From the NCBI GenBank assembly GCA_000497125.2, contig CM035316.1, positions 262,001 through 326,000 of the forward strand: a stretch of 64,000 nt of DNA. Reading direction: 5' to 3'. Numbering within the stretch: the first letter of the stretch is position 1; each line of letters opens with the position of its first letter. The position numbers and the translations under genes were made by a program. The notes under the pieces were generated by a model. That model did not search any database and was not told the DNA's origin. It was given only the letters and a program-made list of their open reading frames with translations. The stretch is from Spironucleus salmonicida. Taxonomy: Eukaryota > Fornicata > Diplomonadida > Hexamitidae. Positions 9,866-22,437 of the stretch are shown in pieces.

Positions 9866-11908
9866 ATGTCTAATACCAACCTAACTAGAGAGATCATAGC
9901 AAGTACAAATAATACAATCACAATTTCTTTTATAACCAATAAGTAAATCTCTAATAATTACTTAATGAATATATAAGTTTTTGGTTCACAATATCTTGAT
10001 TCAAAATATGCTGTTTTATGTGGATATGGATAATATTGGCATGATATTTATAGAACATAGGCAGATCTCAGTTTAAGTCTTTGTAGAGAACCATCTTTGG
10101 ATCAAACAGAAGCTTATATACTTGCTAGAACTTAAGGTGAAAATTGGCCTACAGTTATATAACGATAGTTTAATGAATCAAAAAATCATAATAAAGATGA
10201 TTGCGAATTTATGTTTTATGCTAATTTTTACAATTAAACTACTGACAGTTCTAATGTTCCTGTTGATTATAAAGTTATAAATAATATTAGTAATACAATT
10301 AATGTAATATAGGGACTTATCATCAGTTAAGATTGTCGAATATCTATGGTGATTAATGCGAAATTATATAGACCAACGTACTAAAAGAAAACTCTATCTT
10401 TAGTTTTACTAATACAGCTAATCATATTACCAATAATATGTATTATTAAGGTTTATGTAAAAAACACAGGATATAATAATATAATATTCACTTAGCATTA
10501 AAACTATTCTATTTATTTTAATTTTGATATTATTATCCAAGGAATCATTATGATTTGCATGAGTACCGAATTAGTTTTTGTATCATTCACACAACTTTAC
10601 TTTCTAAAAGTATATTTGTTTGTAAGCATTCTTATTCTTATTGATGTAGTAATTTTGCAATCAGAATTATGTTTTCAATTTTCTAAATTACTTTGCTCAT
10701 ATAGAAATATATAATTTTTGTATTTAAAACATAAATTTTATACATTTATAGTTATTTTAACTACCGTCATTATTTAAATTATTGGAATTAAACTGTTACC
10801 AGCTGAATTTATACTGATTACAATTTTACTTTTAATTGTAAAGAATCTACTCAGACTCATAAAAAGTTTCTATTATGAATAATAGAACTTATAATCTCAC
10901 CAAATATATCTAATTATAAACTTTGTAACATGTGTGTTGTATGACACATCATTCTTTTTAACAATAGACATAATTGTAGGTAAAGATAATATTCAACGAA
11001 AATAACCACTTAATTTTTCATTTATTCCCATATGTATTTTATCAGCAGTGTTATTACTATTATCATGTATTGTTTAGTTTACAATAATCTTTAAGAAAAC
11101 TAAGAATATTAGTGAAATTGCAATCATTAAATCGACTTTACCATATAAATATATTAAAGAACTTATTCCATCAGTTTATAAACTTAATTAACATTATATA
11201 GCTGTGCCATATAACTATATAATAGAATCAGTTAATTATGGCTGTTTACAATGTCATAATCCATATCATAACCATTCAGAGTATTTTGGTTAATAAAATT
11301 TATTCACTTTTAAAAATATATAACTTCCTACTAATAGTTAGTGTTTCCTTTTAATTAGTGAATAATAACTAAATTCAGCCACATGTGCAATTTGCTTAGA
11401 TAATTTGGAGTTACATAGTGCAAATAATTTTTATTATGATTTAGAAGGTTATATTTAAGAAGAAACAATATGTATTAAGTCTAAAGATCTTTCTGCAAAT
11501 GCATTTCATTAGACACAATATTCCGAATTTGAAGATGAAATACCAACTATTCCATATTTTTAGTTACCAAATTTTAACGACTGTGAGAATGAGGTTAATA
11601 GTAAAAAGTTTGCAGATGATGTCGATCACTTTACACTGCCAAATTTTGATGATTTTGAGTGCAATGGAGAGATTCAGCTACCAATATTTGCTTTACCGAA
11701 CTTCAACTTTATTAATTCTTCTGAACTTAGTCATAATTAGTATCCTATTTTAGAAGATAAAATAATTATTACTAATTTACCAAAAGGCAAAAGTAATAAT
11801 ATTATAATCACTAAATGTAAACACATTTTTCATAAGTTTTGCTTATCATAATGGGTATAAGCTGGAAATCCATAATGTCCCATTGACCGATAACTATTAT
11901 CAGAATGA
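9866..11908 (+). CDS. Multispan membrane RING-H2 protein (putative E3 ubiquitin ligase) with split RING
   Basis: 680 residues. The ATG at 9866 is in frame; the ATG at 9840 is not. Residues ~1-175 are a probable luminal or extracellular region rich in aromatic residues. About six to seven hydrophobic segments follow between residues ~178 and 410. The cytosolic tail holds a RING-H2: the first pair is CAICLDNL near residue 507, but the next ligands (CKHIFHKFC, then CPID) come only about 135 residues later, at 645-670. The intervening loop is acidic and contains three LPNF motifs. Membrane RING-H2 proteins typically act in ER or endosomal ubiquitination. No substrate or close family is recognised. 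Confidence 0.8.
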
Positions 11909-11963
11909 ATTATATTAACATTTTATTATATTATATAGGTAAATAATTTACAACTCCGCAAAA

Positions 11964-14900
11964 ATGCAAGATGTTGCAGGTCTCACACTTACTTACTAAA
12001 ATTCTCTTGCTCCTGGATCTGACTATGCATATATTCTTACACCAACACATTTATTAGCTGCTTCACCAATACCTATAGGTAAAAATGAATAATTAACTAC
12101 CGCTATGGCAACTTCACAAGATTTAATTGCAGTTGCATTAACATCACCAAATGAGTTGGTATTTATTGATAGATTGGATCATCGTATTATAACTTAAATA
12201 CCTACAAAAGGAGAAGTTAGTGTAATGGAGTTTTCTGGAGATTTATTATGTGTAGCATATAGAGATAGTCAAAGCCTAGCCATATATTCTACAGTTAATT
12301 ATGAATATTTGAATACTCTTTGTAATTTGGTTCCATAAAATACACCATTTGTTCCAAGATTTATGCTTAAAGATCCATCTGGATTAGGATTTATTGTTGA
12401 ATCTGGTTTACGTGTTTTAAGTATTTAAGTTAATTTAACATAAGAAAAAAATATTGAAAATAAAATCATTAATTCATGTACATTTAAGGCTTATGAAATT
12501 GCGGTAGGTGCGCTATGTGGTAATATTTGTACACGTTATCTAATTTTAGGATATCAAGATTCGACAATTTAAATTTTCTGTAAGTATAATCAAGTTTACT
12601 AAATGCCTCCTCCATATCCAGCTGACCTTCTAGATAAATCAGATACATTATCATTTGAGGCAATTCCATTCAAAGAAGCACTACACGTACCTGAATCTTT
12701 TTATAAATCAATATAAACACTAAACGTACCATAACTCCTACCAAAAGATTGTGTCAGTCCTAAGTTTGGTATTTCAAACATAACTTCTTCTGATTAAACC
12801 GTTTTTGTAGCTTCCCGCGGAGGTCTTATAATGAAATTTAAATTTATTTTAGATCTCAAAGAAGAAGCAATAGAAGAGAAATATACAGACTCTGAGGGAG
12901 AAAATTCTGAAATCGAAGTAAATTACAACGATATAACTTAATCTTTAAAATTTTAAGCAGCAGCTAATCTAGACTTGGATGCCTTACTATCACCTTGTGT
13001 GTCATCTAGCAATCTTTCTTCAGTTTTAGCTCAAGCATCGTCTTCTTTAGAAGAGAATATTACATGGACGGATGCCAGAAGTTGCATTGAAGTTTTAAAT
13101 TTCTAATTCGCAAAGGATCAAATCTATGCTATTATTTATGATCCTGTATCCAACTCTGCATTTCCTGTCAAATTTGATGATTTTATAAACCAATACACAA
13201 TTTTGCTTTAAATCATTCAACTTTCTCACTAATTTATATCTGTATATTCACTTATTTATTATCAGTAAATTCCTGCTCTTAAATAACATCTTATGTAGGT
13301 ACAGAATTTTCTATAATTTAAAAACTAGCAAAACAACAAAATTTCACTTCTATCTTTGGCATCTGGAAGCATAAAAAATGATGATTCAGAGCTTTTTATA
13401 ACAAATTCTCATGTTCCTTCTGCAGTGTTCACCAACTCCTTAAAAATACTGAAATTTTAAACAAACTAAACAAAATTTGCATATTCTTCCCATAGGTGTG
13501 CATTTGCAACAAAAGAAGGTCACATTTATCTATTTTCATATGAATCTTAGGAAACTGAAATTAAAGAAGAACTAACTAATAACAACGGAATTGAAGATAT
13601 AGAAGTTAAATTAATTCAAAAAGAGCCAGTCTCAGGTTTTAAAGTTGTAGCTAATTGCAAAATAATAGACGCCATTTTGGATATAGATATTAATCCCACA
13701 GGAACTTAAATAGTCGCTGCATGCACTGATGCCATTCGTATTTTTTAATAAAATGGTCGCTTTTTGATCTGTTAACATGAAATTCCTATCAAAATGGCCT
13801 AAAAAGTTTTATTTGCCAGCACAGGATTTGTAGTTAATGTAGCTCAAAACAATCTTATAATTCAGTTAGACCCATTAACTGGTCTAATTACTAATTAACT
13901 TTAAGGTCACAATGATGTTATAAAAGATATGAAGTACTTGACCCCTACATTGATTCGGGATGCATTTTTAGCTACTGTTGATGCAGATGGTGTTTTGTAT
14001 ATTTGGGACCGTAGAGGTAAGCGTGTGATTGAACATGTTACAAGGTCTAAAGTAAGTTCAATAGGATCGTTTTGGTATAATCGTAGTAAGACACCGCATT
14101 ATTGTTTAATGGCTGCGGATGGTATGATTAAGATTTTTGATATAATTAATGGTAATTTTGTTTATTAAGGTGTTATCTAGATGTTCTCAACAAATAGTTA
14201 TGCAGTGATAAAAGATGTAATATTTGACTATCAGAAACAAGTTTTTATTGCATCTGATTAGTTTGGATGTGTTCATGTTGTTATGGCACCTGGATAAGAA
14301 TAATTGAAACAAGGTCGTTCTACTATGCTTGGATCATAATATTAAGTTGGGGAACATCGTTATGCAGTTGCTAAAGCATGCTAATCTGTTCCTGCAATTG
14401 ATGAAATAATTAAATACCGTGAAATTCCTCACAATTGTAAATTATCGCTTTCGCCTGATAATAAATATTTAGTTATTTCAGGTACAAACTCTCCATCTAC
14501 GCTAGTATTAATTCGTTTTAATGATGGCTTTTTACCTTGTATTAAGCGTCATATTAAAGATATTGATGTTATTGGCGACAAAAATATTGATGATTATGCC
14601 TTTGTTGATAAATGCATTAGAGTGGATTTGGGCTTGTTTTAAGTGCTTCAAAAAGTACTTACATAACTAGAAGATAGAAAAATCGAGATGAAACTAGAGT
14701 TCGACCATACCGTTAAGGTTGTGTAATAGCGTCATCAGCGTGGTTTAGAATAATAAAGAACTTAGTCCGAAGAAGAAATTCACTAAGCTCAAAACATGAC
14801 AGTAGAAGTCGCTAAAACTGCAGAAGAGGAGGCTGAAGAATTTGAGAAGAAGCTTGCTGAAGTTGGGAGAACACATTCAGATGCCCTATAGAAAATAGAG

Positions 14901-16142
14901 CTTTAATACCGTACAAAAGTAGCGCAAATTAATAATTAAAAATAATCTATTTTAGACACAATTACTAACTTAAACATGTCTCACGATCAGCAAATTTAAT
15001 CTCTGCATTCAACTCGCGTTCAAACACTACATTAAGAAACATAAAACTACGATAAGAAAGAGTAAAAAAGACGTTCTGAGCTACAGAATTTGTAATAAAA
15101 ACTTCATGAAATATCTTAAGAATACCAGGAAATGCAAGATTAAGCTGACCAAGATTGCGACACCCAAATTTAAGAATTAATTGGAAGGAGCAAGGCTCAA
15201 GTTGACCTGAAGTAAAACCAAATTGAAGCGATTCAGGCAGAAACAGGCATGATTAAGAATAAGTTTGCAAGTATCAAAAAGCAAATTTTGACGTTTTAGA
15301 GCAATGTTTTGAGCTGTGAAAACAATATCACAGCGCTGATTTAAGCGATGGATGAACAATAATAAGAGCTGAAAAATGCTGAAAAGGAAGTATAATAGCG
15401 CCAAGAAAGTATAATTTAGCGTGAAAAGCACATTTACGAGCTCAAGAGACAGGCAAAAGAACTTGAAAAGCACCGTTTTGTTTTAGATTTTAGAATCAAA
15501 GACTTGAGAAAATTAATATAACCCAGAGAGTAGGAAATTCATGATTTGAGTGAGCAAGTCCGAGAAATTGGCAACGAACTCGAGAATTACCATAAGGCAA
15601 TTGATATGATCGAAAAGCAAATTTAGGAGAGTAGAAGTGAAGAAAGTGGTCTGAAAAGCAAGTTAGCGAATGCCAGGGACGATTTTACTCACACTAGGGG
15701 ATAATTACAGTTTTTGAGTCATACTTTAAGCCGAATTATCGAAGATCATGGGCAACTAAGTTATGACAAGTTGAAAGATAGGATAGTGGTACTTTTGCAG
15801 TTTGGCGGAGAAGAGAAGATCGATGCAGAGCAGGCTAAGGCGGACGGTGAAAAATTCAGACACAAAAAGTTTTTGGTAGAGGCTGCCAGAGAACTTTCGA
15901 AATAAATAAATTAGGGTAAGGATGATGTAGTTTAGGAGAATGCCAGAATTATTGAGGAGAATACAGAGCTATTGAAAGAAGCTGCAGTATTAAGGAGAGA
16001 AATTTAAAAGATTATCCACGCACCTGTTAGTTAGCAGAATACAGAGAATTCAAAGGTTTTCTAGGCCAGACTAACTGCGTAGGACGCTGAAATCAAGCGT
16101 TTGAGGAAGAGAGTTATTGAATTAGAAGAAATGGAATAATGA
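11964..16142 (+). CDS. CFAP57: Cilia- and flagella-associated protein 57 (WDR65-like)
   Basis: 1392 residues in one frame. Residues 1 to ~890 contain WD40-like beta-propeller repeats (for example GVLYIWDRRGKRV, GMIKIFDIINGN). From ~890 to the end it is an almost continuous coiled coil. The segment ELEKHRFVLDFRIKDLRK followed by LIQPREQEI is closely matched in animal CFAP57 (ELGKFKFVLDYKIKELKK, QIEPRENEI), which fixes the family over CFAP43/44. CFAP57 is an axonemal protein implicated in inner dynein arm assembly. Family length is about 1250. The coiled-coil half is richer in G+C than the propeller half. Its stop lies 9 bp from the stop of convergent eIF5B. Confidence 0.85.
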
Positions 16143-16151
16143 TCAATTTTC

Positions 16152-18629
16152 TCACTGAACTTAAAGCTGTTTCTTGATTTCTAGAATAACAGGAGCTAGT
16201 TTCTACTCTTCGAGCTCTTTTCTATAATGCTGCTTCATGATATCAATACTCTTTCTGGTAACTTTGGTGTAAATTCTGTCGCCAGTATCGAAAATACCAT
16301 CTTTTCCAGCAATCCAGTTATCAGCAGTGTCAATTCTAACAGATATTTCACTACCGACACCAGCTTCTTACTAGTCTTTATGGTCTTTCTGAATACCTCC
16401 AACTTTACCAATATACTTACCACCTTCTCTGTCAGGGATGGCAAGAGGTTAATTTAACACTAGAGTTCCTTAAACAACCCTAAATCCACAAATTACTGGG
16501 TTTCTAGTGTGGAAAACTCCCAAACATTGAATAACAGCTGGAAATACTGTTTCGTGTTTAAGTTTTTCCCTCTCGTCCAAATGCCAACTTGCTAGGTTCT
16601 CTTAGTACATATCGTAAAGTCTGTAAATAATCTTGTTAGTAAAAATCTTAACTTTAAGCTCTTTAGCTTTTTCAATAACTTCCTTATCAACATTAACATC
16701 AAAAGCTAAAATAACAGCATATTCTGGGTGTTTTCTATCGTGTTAAATACAAATCTCCTAAATGGTTTATTTAGTGACCGGGCCAATAGCTGCGGCTGAA
16801 ATAGGTACAGGTTCACGTGTTTTAACTGTGTTTTCGCTTCGCAAATAACCAATTAATGCTTCTAAAGCTCCTAATGAAGAACTGTGGACATATACACCTA
16901 GATCATTTTTGATTGCTGCAACTTCATTTTTCAACTCATCCATAACAGCTTCTAACAAAATCTCCTCTTCTTCGTCATTTTCCACTAGATAAAGGGGTGT
17001 TCCAGCTACTGCTAATTCTAAGTCCTTAGCAGCAATTTTACAGCCAATAGCAGCTTATAATGATTCATGTCTATGATAATCGGAAGTTGACGCTTCGCGA
17101 ATTTCTTTGGCCTCTTTAGGTGTCAAAAGTGCTGAAATAGTTGTGGAAATTGGTCCACACTGACCAGCTAAGACAATTTTATCTCCTCTATGTAGCATTC
17201 CATTGACTAAAATACAATCTAAAGTATAGCCGAAACCCTCAGTTTTACGAACCTCTAAAATCGTGCACTAAGTTTCTTCTGTATAGGTTAGACGATCTCT
17301 CATAAGCTTTTATGAAAACTGCAAAAGCATTGCCAGAAGATCAGAAAGACCCTCTCCAGTATGTGCAGAAGTAGGAATGATGGGAATCGTTTCTTTAATA
17401 TCAGTAACTTTCCACCAGAAATCAATTGAGTAATTTAAGTTAGAAAATTACTTTAGTACCTACATATATTTATGGTCAAAGTCTTACATTGTCCCCTTGG
17501 ACTATGCTTCAATAGATGATTTTGCATCTCTATTTGGTACTGGAGACCAACTATAAAGTCTGTCAATTTTATTGAGAGCAATAACAAAAGGTGTTTTTCG
17601 CTCCTTTAAAAGATTTATAGATTCAATTGTCTAAGGCTCAATTCCATGCATAATATCTACTACTAAGACAGTAATATCGGCTAAAGAAGATCCGCGAGAA
17701 CGCAAGTTAGCAAATGATTCATGCCCTGGTGTATCGACGATAAGAAGACCTGGAACTTCAATTTTTAGTTTATGAGGGAAGTCAACAAGCTTATCTTTCA
17801 CAAAATCCTTTGATAGGAAGGATGCACCAATCTATTATGTAATTCCACCTTCCTCACGAGCTTGAACAGTAGAAGATCTGATTTTATCAAGGAGAGATGT
17901 TTTCCCAGTATCCACATGCCCTAGAACGCAAATAATAGGGCTTCTTAGATCGTTTTCGTTAAGTTTGTGCTCTATGTCTATATCTTTTTGATTTTACTTT
18001 TATTTTTGAGCTTGTTTTGTCGTTGTTGATGTTAATAGATTATCTGAATCCTCTCCAAACACGTCATCATCTTCAACACCAACTTCCCAATCTTCCAACT
18101 ATTCTTTTTCCTCCTATATTTACATTTGTAAAAACTATTCTTCTTTTTGCTTTTTCTGCTCTTACCGTTTTATCTAAATAGCATTTCTCTCCTCATCAGT
18201 GAGTTGATTACCTTGAGAAAGTAAAAATTATAATTCCTCGGCCTACTATTTTCGCTATTCATCTGTAATTTATGATCCTAACATAGCTAATCCAAATTTA
18301 GCGCCCATTGAAGCATATTTATCCTTCTTCTTTTTACCTTTGCCCTGTTCCTGCATTTTTTATTCTTATTCCTATTATTCCAATTCTAAAAGCATTTTCA
18401 ATTCTTCTTCTTCTTACTTTTTCCTTAATGTTTCTTCTTTGGCTACCTTAGCAGCTTCGGCTTTTTTAAGAAGTTCAGCCTTTGAAATTGTAGCTTTTTT
18501 GGGAGCTACAACTGGACGTGTAGACTTTTTTTCCTCGATCACTTTCTTTTCCTTTGGTTTTTCTTCTTGTTTCATCTCCTTAATGATATCTGATTTTTTA
18601 ATGGGCTTCTAACTATTCTTAGGAGGCAT
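16152..18629 (-). CDS. EIF5B: Translation initiation factor eIF5B
   Basis: 825 residues. A charged Lys/Glu/Gln-rich N-terminal arm of ~230 residues is followed by the GTPase domain: G1 GHVDTGKT near residue 238, switch GGITQQIGA, G3 VDTPGHE, G4 NKID, G5 TSAHTGEGL. Beta-barrel and IF2-like domains follow ([32 protein letters not shown]). eIF5B is the GTPase that drives 60S subunit joining. The N-terminal arm is shorter than in animals, and the extreme C-terminus (KKQLQVQ) has diverged from the usual acidic end that binds eIF1A. The start follows a TATTATATAATAATAAG promoter-like block. Confidence 0.93.
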
Positions 18630-18743
18630 CAAGAAATGGAAAAGGAAAGGTGACTTATTATTATATAATATCTATAATTTAAAATGAGATATCTTTTATT
18701 TCATTTTGCATATTATATAAGTGTGATTTAAAAACAGAATAAA

Positions 18744-20042
18744 ATGTCTAGAAATAAGGAATAATGGAAAATCTCATTTGATAATGTATTAATGGCATAA
18801 TTAAGATCATTCTTTAATTCTGATACAAATTTAACAAAGTCTGACCTAATTTCTCAGTATTAAAGTACAAAGGGTGTAGATAAATCTGTAATCTGGGATG
18901 TAGTTAGCAGGTAGCTTAATATATCATCACATAAAGCATATAAATACTTTACCAATACATGGTCTAGAGTCAATGTTGATAAATGGCCTAAATAATTGAA
19001 ATAAGAATTAAAAGATAAATTGATTATAAAGATAGACTAGGTATTCGATCCTAATTAAGAAATTGTATATTAAAGAAAATTAATTATTAAACTGTTTACA
19101 GAATAATATTAAATTAAAGAATTATATCCTCAATATCATTTTGATTCACTCTACTTTTATTTATACAATATTATTACAGCACATTGCTGTAAAAAAGCAA
19201 ATATAGGCTGTGATACAATAAGGTAAAGTTAATAAGATTATGATATTATAGATAATAGTCCATAAGTAATACCAATCAACGATTATCTTTAATAAAAATT
19301 AGTAAAAATTCCATCGAATATACCATTTTTGCCAGCTAAAAATCAGGAAATCTAATAACCATAACTAAACACTACTATTATTAATTAACTAGAAATTAAT
19401 TTAATATAAGAAGTATAGAAGTCATTTGCTAATGTTAATAATTTTAAACCATTTGTTTGTTTATAAGAAAGTGGATATAATAGTCCAAATATAAATCGAT
19501 TAAATTCTTTCGGTTTAGGATTCATGTCATTAGAACATCACTCCTCATTTAATTAGTAGCAGCAAAATTTTTTCGAAACTAATACATAGAGTAAAATTCA
19601 AGACTCATTAAAAAATATGACTTAAGATTAATTGTAACAATCATTTAAACTATATAAGTAATTTAGTAGTTTAAATCCTCTGGAATTATCATAAAATTTT
19701 ATGTAATCAGATCATTTTAAATTTTTTAATTCTGAATTACCAGTACATGCTTAGTAAAATTCTAAAATCAAAAACGATGAAATTTAATTAGTATAAGAAG
19801 CAATGGTTTCTCTCAAATCACTTGAAAACGTTTTATCTTAATCATAATAGAGTGGTGATACATGGTTTAATTATAGTCTAGGGTAATTAAATAATATTCC
19901 TTCATAAGAGTGTGTAAGTAAAAATCTAAACTAAGTAAAAACATTATTGTAATCTTCAACAAGGAGTGAAGAAATAATGCCATCAATTCATAATAAAGAT
20001 ATTGACGCTAATATTTATAATTAAGATTTTGATGACTTTTGA
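18744..20042 (+). CDS. Orphan protein with possible N-terminal helical DNA-binding-like region
   Basis: 432 residues. The first ~100 residues have regularly spaced aromatic residues, including IWDVVSRQLNISSHKAYKYF followed by NTWSR, which recalls a Myb/SANT-like or other helix-turn-helix fold without being a clear match. A His/Cys patch, IITAHCCKKANIGC, lies near residue 145. The remainder is Asn/Gln/Ser-rich and probably disordered. Role unknown; a transcription-related function is only a guess. Its stop is 9 bp from the convergent E2 gene's stop. Confidence 0.72.
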
Positions 20043-20051
20043 AGAAGTAAA

Positions 20052-20519
20052 TCACTGATCGAATAATTTTGAATGATCTGCCCCACATGAACATTTATAC
20101 TTTTGGCTAAACTAGACATATTTTTTAATCTGAACTTCATCTAATTTTTTGATAAATCCTAAAGCTTATCTGTCATCTTTCTCATTCATGTAAACTCTTA
20201 AAGCATTTATGATTGAAATAACAGATGTTCCTGGAGTCCATTTTTCTTAATGATACGAAGTAATTCCTTAAATGCAAACTGGTTAATGCAATAAGTAAGA
20301 ACCAGAATCATTCAAAAATTGAATACTTGGTGCCTTTTCTGGATATTCTGTAAAATCAATTTCGCAATGATATATGCCTTCTTCAAATAATGTAGCAGGA
20401 GACCCTTAGAACGAGATGTGAAATATATTAATATTTTCTTTATTTAGTATAAAAGGCTATGTATAGATACAATTAAGTAGCTCCTTATATTATAACATCA
20501 GCAATCTATTTTTATTCAT
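20052..20519 (-). CDS. UBE2J: Ubiquitin-conjugating enzyme, UBE2J/Ubc6-like
   Basis: 155 residues with a UBC fold. The catalytic cysteine is in PVCIQGITSYHQEKWTPGTS (Cys near residue 82). The C-x-[STG]-IT-x-(Y/F)H...WxP pattern matches the UBE2J/Ubc6 branch (CLSITDFHPDTWNPAWS in UBE2J2), which lacks the canonical HPN motif; here it is replaced by FLNDSGSY. EYPEKAPSIQF is the standard E2 beta-strand motif. Ubc6-type enzymes are normally tail-anchored in the ER for ERAD, but this one is short, has no C-terminal membrane segment and ends in CSCGADHSKLFDQ. It is therefore probably soluble or tethered otherwise. Confidence 0.78.
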
Positions 20520-20570
20520 TTCAATATCAAAAATATGCAATATTATATTGTTATACGGAAATTAATTTCA
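20520..20570. promoter_or_regulatory. 51-bp divergent promoter with central inverted repeat
   Basis: Only 51 bp separate the start codons of the E2 gene and the coiled-coil gene. The exact centre (20538-20550) is CAATATTATATTG, an inverted repeat with 6-bp arms around one base. Both starts share a short TTGA/TTTCA context before ATG. Shared bidirectional promoter function is inferred. Confidence 0.55.
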
Positions 20571-21704
20571 ATGGAATTTGTTGCCAAATCAGCTAGAAAT
20601 TTTGCAAGTATTGAGCATAGAATTAACATCCTATAATCAGATCCTAATATACATAATATTGAGATATCCAATTTAGAGGCTGTTAATTTTAAGCTTAAAT
20701 AAGAAAATAATGATTTGAAATAATAAGTTTTATAACTTACAAGTTAATTTTAATAATTTCAGACTAAAATTTCAGTTTATGAAGATTTATAATCAGAAAT
20801 AGAGGGAGAACTTTAACTGAATGTGAATAAGAATGCTGATTTCAATGAAGATTTGATAAAGTCTGCAAATTTCATGGATAAAATCGAAGTTGCATATAAA
20901 GCTTTATAAATATAAGACTAGTAATTATAATCAGTTTAATAAGTAAACAGTTAATAATACTTTATTTTGAAGTAATATGAGAGTTTTATTGCTTAGTTAT
21001 TGGCTACATGTTAAACAATGGGAGCATAATAATCACATTTAGTTAATTAACTCAAGGAATAAGATGAATTTATAAAGTAATGTATAAGCGTATAATAAAA
21101 AAATATAACTGAAAATTAAATATTGGTGTCAAAGTTAGATTTTCCTTTTATTCAAGTTAATGGTATCGACAATTTTTAGATTTAATAAATATAGCAATTT
21201 ACATCGATTATATAGAGAATTAATAAAAAATTAAATACAATTACATAAGAAAAGAGTAGTTCCAAGTTGTGTAAGATTATATTGTAATTGATTCAAAAAA
21301 ATTAAGCGTAGTCTATTTCTGAGTTTTAGAATATTATGTAAACCAAAGTCAATGTATTGCTAACTAAGCTATAGCATACAGATTTCTAACTTAATAATTT
21401 TGTCTGTTCATATACTAAAACTAAAGACCTCAACATTAATTAGTTAACACACACAAATGCTTAGAGTACATAGTAATTAATATCTTTATAACAATAACTA
21501 ATTTTTTCTCAGCAAGAAACAGACTAGATAAAATTAGAGTTTACTTAATTTAAAGAGTAACAAAATTTTGATGTCGCTGAACTTAAAGATGAAATTTATT
21601 TATTAAAACACAAATTAAAAGATTTTCAATAGTTACACAGGTTAAATGATACTAAATAGAAGATTAAAAATTAAATCTCTTAAATCTCTCAAGATTATCT
21701 TTGA
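20571..21704 (+). CDS. Coiled-coil protein, unidentified
   Basis: 377 residues, Gln/Asn/Lys/Glu-rich with long helical stretches (for example NFKLKQENNDLKQQVLQL and EFTQFKEQQNFDVAELKDE). More than 60 residues are encoded by TAA/TAG, so the frame exists only under the alternative code. No domain is recognised; a short SKLDFPFIQVNGIDNF segment in the middle breaks the coil. It shares a 51-bp divergent spacer with the E2 gene. Confidence 0.75.
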
Positions 21705-21996
21705 TTATTTATATATTTTTATAGAAATCATTCAATTTAACTTATTAGTTATACACGTTAGCTTTAATTTTAAATTCATAATAAACTATTTAGTGAGTAA
21801 ATTATTAATGTTGAGAAGTAATTTTATATAATTGTCTGATTTCATAGTTATATTAACACTAATCATATTATTTCCATTTATTCTGCAAGTATAGAAAAGA
21901 AAACCTGTAATTCAGTCATACAGAAAAAAAAGCATATAAACGGAAGTATTAATTAATATTATAGTAAAATTAACTTAACAAAACCCTTAGCTAAAT
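21705..21996. other. 292-bp spacer between convergent genes, no gene supported
   Basis: Unusually long for a convergent spacer in this window. It is extremely A/T-rich, with a hydrophobic frame on the plus strand beginning at 21646 or 21810 that runs on antisense into the next gene. I regard that frame as chance and see no RNA gene. Confidence 0.45.
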
Positions 21997-22437
21997 TCAC
22001 TTTAGTATAACTATATTTTAAGCTTTTTTGTGTGTCGGTTTTTCAGTCAGCCTAATATTGGTTTTTAATAACTTAAAAATAACCCAGACATTCTTATAAA
22101 ACTTATCATTAACAAATCTTAAATGTTAAAGCTTCTACTTAAATTAGTCGGAAACAATATCGATTGAGGTTGGGTTTTTACCTATTATTTCTGATGGATA
22201 CCAATTGAAAGGATTTTTTAAAAATTATTATGCAAGTTTTATCTATTCTTCTTAAACATCAAATTTTTCTTTATTTACTTCAGTTTTATATGCTTTTATA
22301 TCAGTATCTAAGCGCAATTAAGATAAAGGAGAAACTATCTTGAATGCCTATTCAATGGGTCTGATTCTGCGAATTTTTCCAATTAATGGAGTATTCAGTT
22401 CAGTGGGTAGCAAACTAACAGACTTAAACTTTATCAT
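21997..22437 (-). CDS. Small basic protein, unidentified
   Basis: 146 residues, lysine-rich, beginning MIKFKSVSLLPTELNTPLIG. A conserved-looking FLKNPFNWYPSEIIGKNP segment sits near the middle, followed by a helical basic C-terminus (RFVNDKFYKNVWVIFKLLK). No membrane helix or zinc ligands. I do not recognise the family. The mixed composition and absence of runs support coding. Confidence 0.65.

Noticed and set aside
16227-16457. Plus-strand frame at the end of eIF5B
   Set aside because: Antisense of the conserved C-terminal domain of eIF5B.
21646-22163. Hydrophobic plus-strand frame (MILNRRLKIK...) overlapping the coiled-coil gene end
   Set aside because: It starts inside another gene, runs antisense into the 146-residue gene, and its Phe/Ile/Leu-rich composition is what A/T-rich noncoding DNA gives by chance.
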